From Pyrenophora tritici-repentis (Eukaryota; Ascomycota; Dothideomycetes; Pleosporales; Pleosporaceae), in NCBI RefSeq assembly GCF_003171515.1, contig NC_089396.1:558001-622000 (forward strand): 64,000 nucleotides of DNA, in the 5' to 3' direction. Positions 57,937 through 64,000 of the stretch are shown here, in pieces. The notes beneath the pieces were generated by a model. That model was not told the origin of the DNA and did not search any database. It worked only from the letters and a program-made list of their open reading frames with translations. A program made the translations under genes and the position numbers. Position 1 is the stretch's first letter, and each line of letters starts with the position of its first letter.

Positions 57937-59981
57937 TGGTGTGATGGTCATGGACTGAGAAGATTCAGAAGAGGTGGACGAGTTATGAATCTGCTGGAAG
58001 TCCGGATCGATGGTCATTCGGACGTGTCAATTGTTCAACGTGTTCTGTGCTGCCGGAAATCTGGGCTTTTACTTTACTCAATCACTAAGGTCCAGACATT
58101 GACGACCAAACAACGAGCTGTCTAGACTCTGTAAAAAAGACATGCATACTCAACATGAGTGTGGAAGTGTGTGCGGACTTTTCCGCCAATTGAATATAGT
58201 TGGTGCTAGCGCATGTGGTCGCTCATCCCCTGGAACTAAGATATCGACGACAATTTTGATGACGCCAGCTCAGTAAGTCGATGACGCAGGGAGAGGAGGG
58301 GGTAGCTGAGAAGCTTTACGAGAGTTGCATAGTAGATGTGTCTCAATTGACGATTCGGATAGGAGAAGATTCATCACGTGTTGCATTGCCACGACGTCAT
58401 TTCTTACCACACCTCCAGCACGCCTGGCAGGTACTCACGTCACGTGGTAAGCACAGGCCTTGGCTCAAGGTTCTCAACAAGCGCAACTTCGAACGTCGCT
58501 ACCAAATTCAATGTCTTGACATGCTGCAGCTCAAGTCCGGTACGGTCGTATGCAGGGGTAATACCACATCAACGCGCAGTGCGCATGAAAATGTACTGTA
58601 AGTGAGGCTTCTTGGTTATGCTCGCAGCTTCCATCTTCGTCTTCATGCTTGTCCACTTTTACCAGGTGCACGTCCATGGCACCATCCATCTACTCCTATC
58701 CTTATCGCGACGTCATCTCGTACGCGACGCGGCCATGTTTGCCCGACCAGGACATTTATTACAGTAAACAAGGTCAGATATTATTCTATAAATTCCATAT
58801 AGCCCCACACATGTTAGACATGGCTAAGCCCAGATTGGTGCAAGAAAGCGTGGGTCGAGTGAAACACCAGGCCCAATTTAGTAGTTTTGTAATTTGCTGG
58901 GGAATGTCGAGGCACGATTCGCGCGGCAAAGGATGAGATTGACCGGGCACCGAGAGCTGGACTGCGAAGCTATACTTGGGACGGGGAAGCGTTGATTACG
59001 AAATGCCGGCTTGTGCTGTCCCTGCGTCTGTTCACGGGGCGGTATACGGAGTGAGATGCAGATCTTACAGGCCCAGAATACATTTGCTACTGGCGGTGGG
59101 CGGAGACAAGGCGCAGTACGGTGCAGCATGCCCCTTGAATCTCACAACAGCAAGATGGCCTGGGTTTGGAGAATGGGTCGAGGTAGAGGTCATGATAGGG
59201 GTCCAGACAAGATGTCGACAGCTATGGCCGTTGCACGTTACCCTTCTCCACATGGTCAGTGATGACGGCTGACTGTGTGCAAGTGCACGCAGAGGGTCCA
59301 ATGGCGGGAGTGACAGACATTTCCCTTGTTCTGGACCTGGTGACTTTGTGGAGGATGTGCAAGACGGCGAGCAGTCACAATGAAAGATTTGGTGGACAAG
59401 GGCCGAGGACAGTCGCGGAACAATGAAGATTAGAGTGCATTAGATTGTCCAGAGCGCCCCTGGCACAGGCACAATGGTGTAGGTGACGGCACACTGTGTC
59501 CCAAAACGCATTAGACGCAGCCCTGTGCGCGCATCCCTCGTTGGGTCGGTCGGTGGCCAAATGGGCCATGTTAGCTGACTGCACTGCTCACAACCTCACG
59601 ACTGCGACTGTCGAGTTTCTTTGCTCTGCTCGCTGTCTGCCGTGCCCTCTCGCCTTGTCTTTTCTGTCTTCTCTTGTCTTCCCATTGTTTAGCGCTGTCA
59701 CCGGGTGGATCCAAGCTGGGCCCCCACACAATCAGCGACTTGTCCGCAGAGCACTCTCATAGCAGGGGTTCACGCACCAGCACCTTCACTCACCCGAAAT
59801 CCCGACGACACGCACCGAGTGCTCCCCCCATAGTCGATAGTCTGCCCCCATTCGCGCTGGAAGCACCCTGTTGTTGTTTTCGACATATCGCGCCTAGTCT
59901 CGCTCCAGGTCGGCCCAGCACTCGCAGCCGTGCAGCCCCTCTCGAGTACGCCCTCGCCCTTAGCAGTGCCCACTAAAGTTT
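57937..59981. other. 2-kb region without a convincing gene
   Basis: Several overlapping short frames exist (for example 58281-58601 and 58976-59272, +), none with motifs or coherent splice sites. The last 300 bases are CT-rich and probably the leader of the nucleotidyltransferase gene. Confidence 0.5.
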
Positions 59982-62900
59982 ATGAGCGACCGCCGCCACA
60001 ACATCCCACAGTATCTTTACATTCACCATCCACAGCAGCCCGACGCCCGTCGGAACAAGGAGCGTACACCTGCCCTTTACGCCCCTTACGCCCACCAACC
60101 CGCCCATCTGCCGCCATACGGCCTCGCCCTCCCCCAAGTGCCCCCGTATCTGCTGCTGCATCCGTTCCTGCAGCTCGCGCGCATCGACGAAGTGCATCAA
60201 TCCGCTTCGCAAACGCCTTTTCCCGCCGTAATTGTGTCTCCCCATTCGCTGAGCCCGCCTCCGCAGCGGGACTCAGGCCGCTCCGCACCCAAGAAGCCCT
60301 CCGCAAAGACGGCACAGGCGCGCCCTGACACCACAGATGGGCATAAGGAGTCGCAGCGCAGCGTGCCCACCAGCGCGCCGACGATGACATCAAACGGTGT
60401 GTCAAATACGGCGAGCAAGCGGGAAGACGCCGCTCCGCAAACGCGCAGCCAACGCCCCTCGATCGTCTCACAGCACTCCAACTCGGTGCCCTCGACGCCT
60501 CTGCAGGTCGCTCGCAAGTATAGTACCCGCTCCCGCTCGCCCTCGCCCAACGGTGGCCTGGGCAGCCATTCGCCTCGCTCCGTCTCCTCCGAGGCCAATA
60601 GCACCATGCCCACGCTACGTCCAGCCCGCCCCTTCAAGTGCCGCTTCGAGACCAATGTCGGCATGCTCGGCCGCCGCCGCATGCCCTACCAGTCGGATGA
60701 GATTCTAGAAAAGGCAAAAGAGGAGCCTAAGAAGAGCCTGGACCCTCACGAGGACGACAAGCTGAGCGGTGACATGCGCGAGCTGTACGACCGGTTAGAG
60801 CCCAAGCAGGAAGACACTGACAATCGCGAGCGCTTCGTCCGCAAGGTCCAACGTATTCTCGAGACGGAATTTCCAAGCACCAAGATTATGGTGCATGTTT
60901 TTGGCTCTTCGGGGAATATGTTGTGGACATCTGAGAGTGACGGTAAGTCAACATTGTAATGTGTTGGATGTGCTGGCATGTGCTAACAGTAGCAGTTGAT
61001 ATATGCATCCAAACGCCTATGAAAAGGCTCGAGGAGATGCATCCGCTGGCCGAGGCTCTTGATAAGCGTACGTATAAGTATGTCGTAACTAAACCTAGCT
61101 AACCTCTGCAGACGGTATGCAGCGCGTTGTATGCATACCTGCGGCCAAGGTCCGGATAGTAAAAGTCTGGGATCCCGAGCTGCAGCTTTCTTGTGACATC
61201 AACGTGAACAACGTGGCCGCAATCGAGAACACTCGCATGATCAAGACGTATATTCAGCTCGACGACCGCGTGCGTCCGCTGGCTATGATTATCAAGCACT
61301 GGACCAAGCGGCGTATTCTGAATGATGCTGGCAAGTCTTTCCTTTTAACTTGATCCCTTTATGTTTATCATACTCCTGCTAACAGCCTCAGGCATTGGTG
61401 GCACAATCAGCTCGTATACGTGGATATGCCTGATTCTCAACTTCCTCCAGACGCGAGACCCGCCTGTCCTGCCCAATTTGCACGAACTTCCTGACCGCGC
61501 ACGGGACGAGACGACCGGCCAGCCATCGCTCTCGAGCTTTGCCGACGATGTGGGTAAGCTACGGGGCTATGGTAAAGACAACAAAGAAAGCCTAGGTCAG
61601 CTGCTCTTTCACTTCTTCCGGCTGTATGGACACGAGATAGACTATGAAAAGGAGGCGATTTCGGTGCGGCAGGGCAAGCGGATACTACGAGAGGAGAAGG
61701 GCTGGCATCCGGGCGGTGGTCAGAAGGAGGGTGTTAACCGTCTATGTGTCGAGGAGCCTTTCAATACGGAGCGCAATTTGGGTAACTCTGCAGACGACTA
61801 TGCGTGGCGTGGGATACACCTGGAGCTGCGTCGTGCGTTTGATCTCCTTGCAGACGGCCAGCAGCTCGACAAGGCCTGTGAGCAGTTTGAGTACCCGCCC
61901 GAGGAGAAGTCGAGCGCAATATTCAAGAAGCCACAGTCGCAAAAGGCCATCATAACCTCGAGCGTACCCAGCCGCAATGGACGAGGCGGACAAAACTCGC
62001 GCGGCAGAGGAGGCTTTAGTCTCAAGAACCAGCACGGGGGTAGTAGACGGTCGTCGGGCAGCTCTTCGTACACACAGAACCGCCCGCCTTTTCTGCACAG
62101 CCCGCCTATTCCCGCGAGCGCTGGCCCGGAGTACTTTAGCTTCCCCAGAAGTGTCCACGACCAGCTGCATGACCAGTTGTATCAGCAGTACCAGATGCTG
62201 GAGATGCAGTCAAATTCGCTGCGTGCTCAGCTGGCCGCCCAGCAACATGCCCAGCAGGCACACCAAGTGCGGGCTGCGCAGATGCATGCTCATGCTGTGG
62301 CTCAGGCACAGGCGCAGGCACAGGGACGATCGCAGAACAACACTAGCGGCTCTCCGCAAAAGTCGACGCATCCAAACGACCGCCACAGCCCGCGGCTGGC
62401 GGAGCGGGGAATACCGCCAAGTGCTCTTCCCCCAGGCTTTTTGTACAATTATCCTGGTTTCTTCAACGGTTCGCAGCCAGATCCCAATGGTTCGCAGGAT
62501 GGTTCGCGGACGAATCCGTCTTCCCCGTCTCTGAGCAACAGCCTGCCTGGCGTCCATCGCGGAGTGCACCGCGCCTCCAACGCCAGCGAAACGAGCTCTC
62601 TCCGTTCTCACTCCCAGCCCCCACGCAGCGTTGGACAGTCAGTCATTGTGGGATATTCGCCCATGCCCCAGCTTGTTGATCCCGCGACGTTTGCGGGCTA
62701 CCCAATCGCGCGCTCTTCGCAGGACGCAAAGCCACAGACGGAGGCTCCGAAACCGAACAATTCACAGCCAGAGGCGATGCCCTCTGACAATAGCACACCG
62801 AAAGAGTACGTGGGCTACTATGTCGCAGACCAGCCAGTGCGCTCTTTGCAGGAATACGCTGTGCCGGCGATTCCATCTTTTAGCGAACTCGCCCAGCGCC

Positions 62901-63919
62901 GCCGACGTGTGTCGCCCGAAATTACGCAGCCTCTTTTGAACACTGCGCTAAGGCGCGTCACACGGTCACCTTCCCCTCTGGGTGGGCATATGCGGAGTTA
63001 CTCTACCGGTGTGACCCAGCCTAATGACGCGGCTGCGGAGCAACGAAAGTCACGCATCGACTCTGTTCGGCCACCTGTCGAGAATGGCCCAGTCATTGCA
63101 AATGGTTCTTTCCCAAGTCAGCCTCGTCACAGGAGCGATACGGTTGACGTTGTGCCCCAGGAGATGTCACCCCAAGGTCCACTCATGTACACCGCCGACC
63201 AGCAGGCAATGCACCAGATCCAGCAAGTCCAAGCTCGCCAACAAATGCTGCTTCAGGAAATGCAGCGGCAGAAGATGGTGGAGGCTATGGGCCCTCCGAT
63301 TGTCAATGGGTCTATAAATGGGGTTCCGGAGACCAATGGATTGACGCGAGTACCAAGCGAGGGTCAGTCATTTCCTGTATTGGGTGACGGTTGGGTGAAT
63401 TACGACGCCATGAACGGTCACCACAGCGATCGTGCAGAGGACATATCACCGACCCGTACCGTTCCTCAATGGGGTGCGCCCGCATACACTAACGGCTTGC
63501 CTCTTCTGGAGACGTCCAACACGCAGCGAGCACATCCACAGGAGATCAAATCTGCGACAATCCCGTTACTGTCGCCTGTATTTGAGACGCGCACCCCGTC
63601 GCCAACCACCAACCGATCGTCCGACCACGGCAAGCTTGTCAACGGTAACAACGCTCACAAGACACAGACGAAGCCATTGACGCGGCAACGCGGTGCCTCG
63701 CTCACTAGCGGAACCAATGGCAATAAGGAAAACCGTGGGCAGCAGCAGAAGAGTGGGCATGGAACTGAGAAGACGAACAAGTCAAACACGAGTGCTAGTC
63801 CCAACTCTTGGCAACAGCAGACTACCCGTAAGAAGGGGAAGAACAAGAAGCCAAGGGCAATGGATCAGAAGATGGGCGAGCCGCTTCCCGCCAACGCGGC
63901 GGATCGAAAGGGCGGCTAG
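59982..63919 (+). CDS. Cid1/CutA-type nucleotidyltransferase (RNA terminal uridylyl/cytidylyl or poly(A) transferase)
   Basis: Four exons (59982-60942, 60996-61067, 61112-61330, 61392-63919) give 1259 residues. After a 300-residue disordered start, the catalytic motif is FGSSGNMLWTSESDVDICI (about 306-324; two Asp of the triad at about 320 and 322) and the third Asp is in LSCDINVNN (about 374). The PAP-associated region contains SSYTWICLILNFLQ and QLLFHFFRLYGHEIDY. The C-terminal 650 residues are Gln/Ser/Pro-rich with a Gln/Ala/His helix. Aspergillus CutA and CutB have this layout and tail mRNAs before decay. Intron 3 (61331-61391) needs a GC donor (GCAAGT). Confidence 0.88.
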
Positions 63920-64000
63920 ACTTTGTCATCTCTCTTGGATCTAGTCTTTGCTTTGACGCTCCTGTCGCTTGCCTTTGGATATTCGACGACCCGCCTCATT

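Noticed and set aside
58281..58601. 106-codon plus-strand frame in the 58-60 kb gap
   Set aside because: No family motif, overlapping alternative frames, no supporting splice sites.

Overview
The window is a gene-dense piece of a filamentous ascomycete genome (Pezizomycotina; the gene set looks Dothideomycete/Pleosporales-like, but that placement is inference). The reasons are the many 41-90 nt introns with GT(A/G)AGT-type donors and CTAAC-like branch sites, genes on both strands without operons, HET-domain, Pth11-like and Zn(II)2Cys6 families, a SKL-ended filamentous-fungal type Pex8, and an arginine-specific carbamoyl-phosphate synthase small subunit preceded by an arginine attenuator peptide uORF. 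Exon structures below were derived by hand from splice sites and frame continuity.

Layout. 0-2.5 kb: the C-terminal part of a HET-domain protein and a secreted GH17 glucanase. 2.7-7.9 kb: a divergent pair made of a four-domain biotin-dependent urea-carboxylase-like protein and a LamB/YcsF (PxpA) protein, which together resemble a bacterial 5-oxoprolinase set. 8.4-16.4 kb: a small membrane protein, pex8, a CCCH/coiled-coil protein, a 2-Cys peroxiredoxin with an in-frame stop before a long open extension, and a Pth11-like membrane protein. 16.4-19 kb: 2.6 kb with no convincing gene. 19-27.7 kb: a GRAM-VASt (Lam family) lipid-transfer protein, a coiled-coil protein with an MIT-like N-terminus, and the CPA1/arg-2 gene with its spliced uORF. 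28.7-33.4 kb: a GH3 beta-glucosidase and a protein with two tandem Zn(II)2Cys6 clusters that appears frameshifted. 34.9-46.2 kb: cdc42, a large disordered/coiled-coil protein whose first exon holds a perfect 24-bp inverted repeat, a Ser/Thr kinase, a RING protein and a Nudix hydrolase. 46.4-51 kb: two divergent Zn(II)2Cys6 regulators. 51.2-57.9 kb: an acyl-CoA:6-APA acyltransferase-like hydrolase, two small unknown genes, a nucleoside-monophosphate kinase and a viperin-like radical-SAM protein sharing a 290-bp promoter, then one unknown gene. 58-60 kb: no clear gene. 60-64 kb: a Cid1/CutA-type nucleotidyltransferase.

The most interesting system is the divergent viperin/NMP-kinase pair (54.6-56.9 kb). 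It mirrors the vertebrate RSAD2-CMPK2 arrangement and suggests a fungal pathway making ddhNTPs, possibly antiviral. Second is the PxpA plus carboxylase pair. Third is the spliced arginine-attenuator uORF. Several genes (GH17, tandem-zinc protein, RING protein, Nudix) need a one-base correction, mostly in C/G homopolymers, which points to assembly errors as much as to broken genes.
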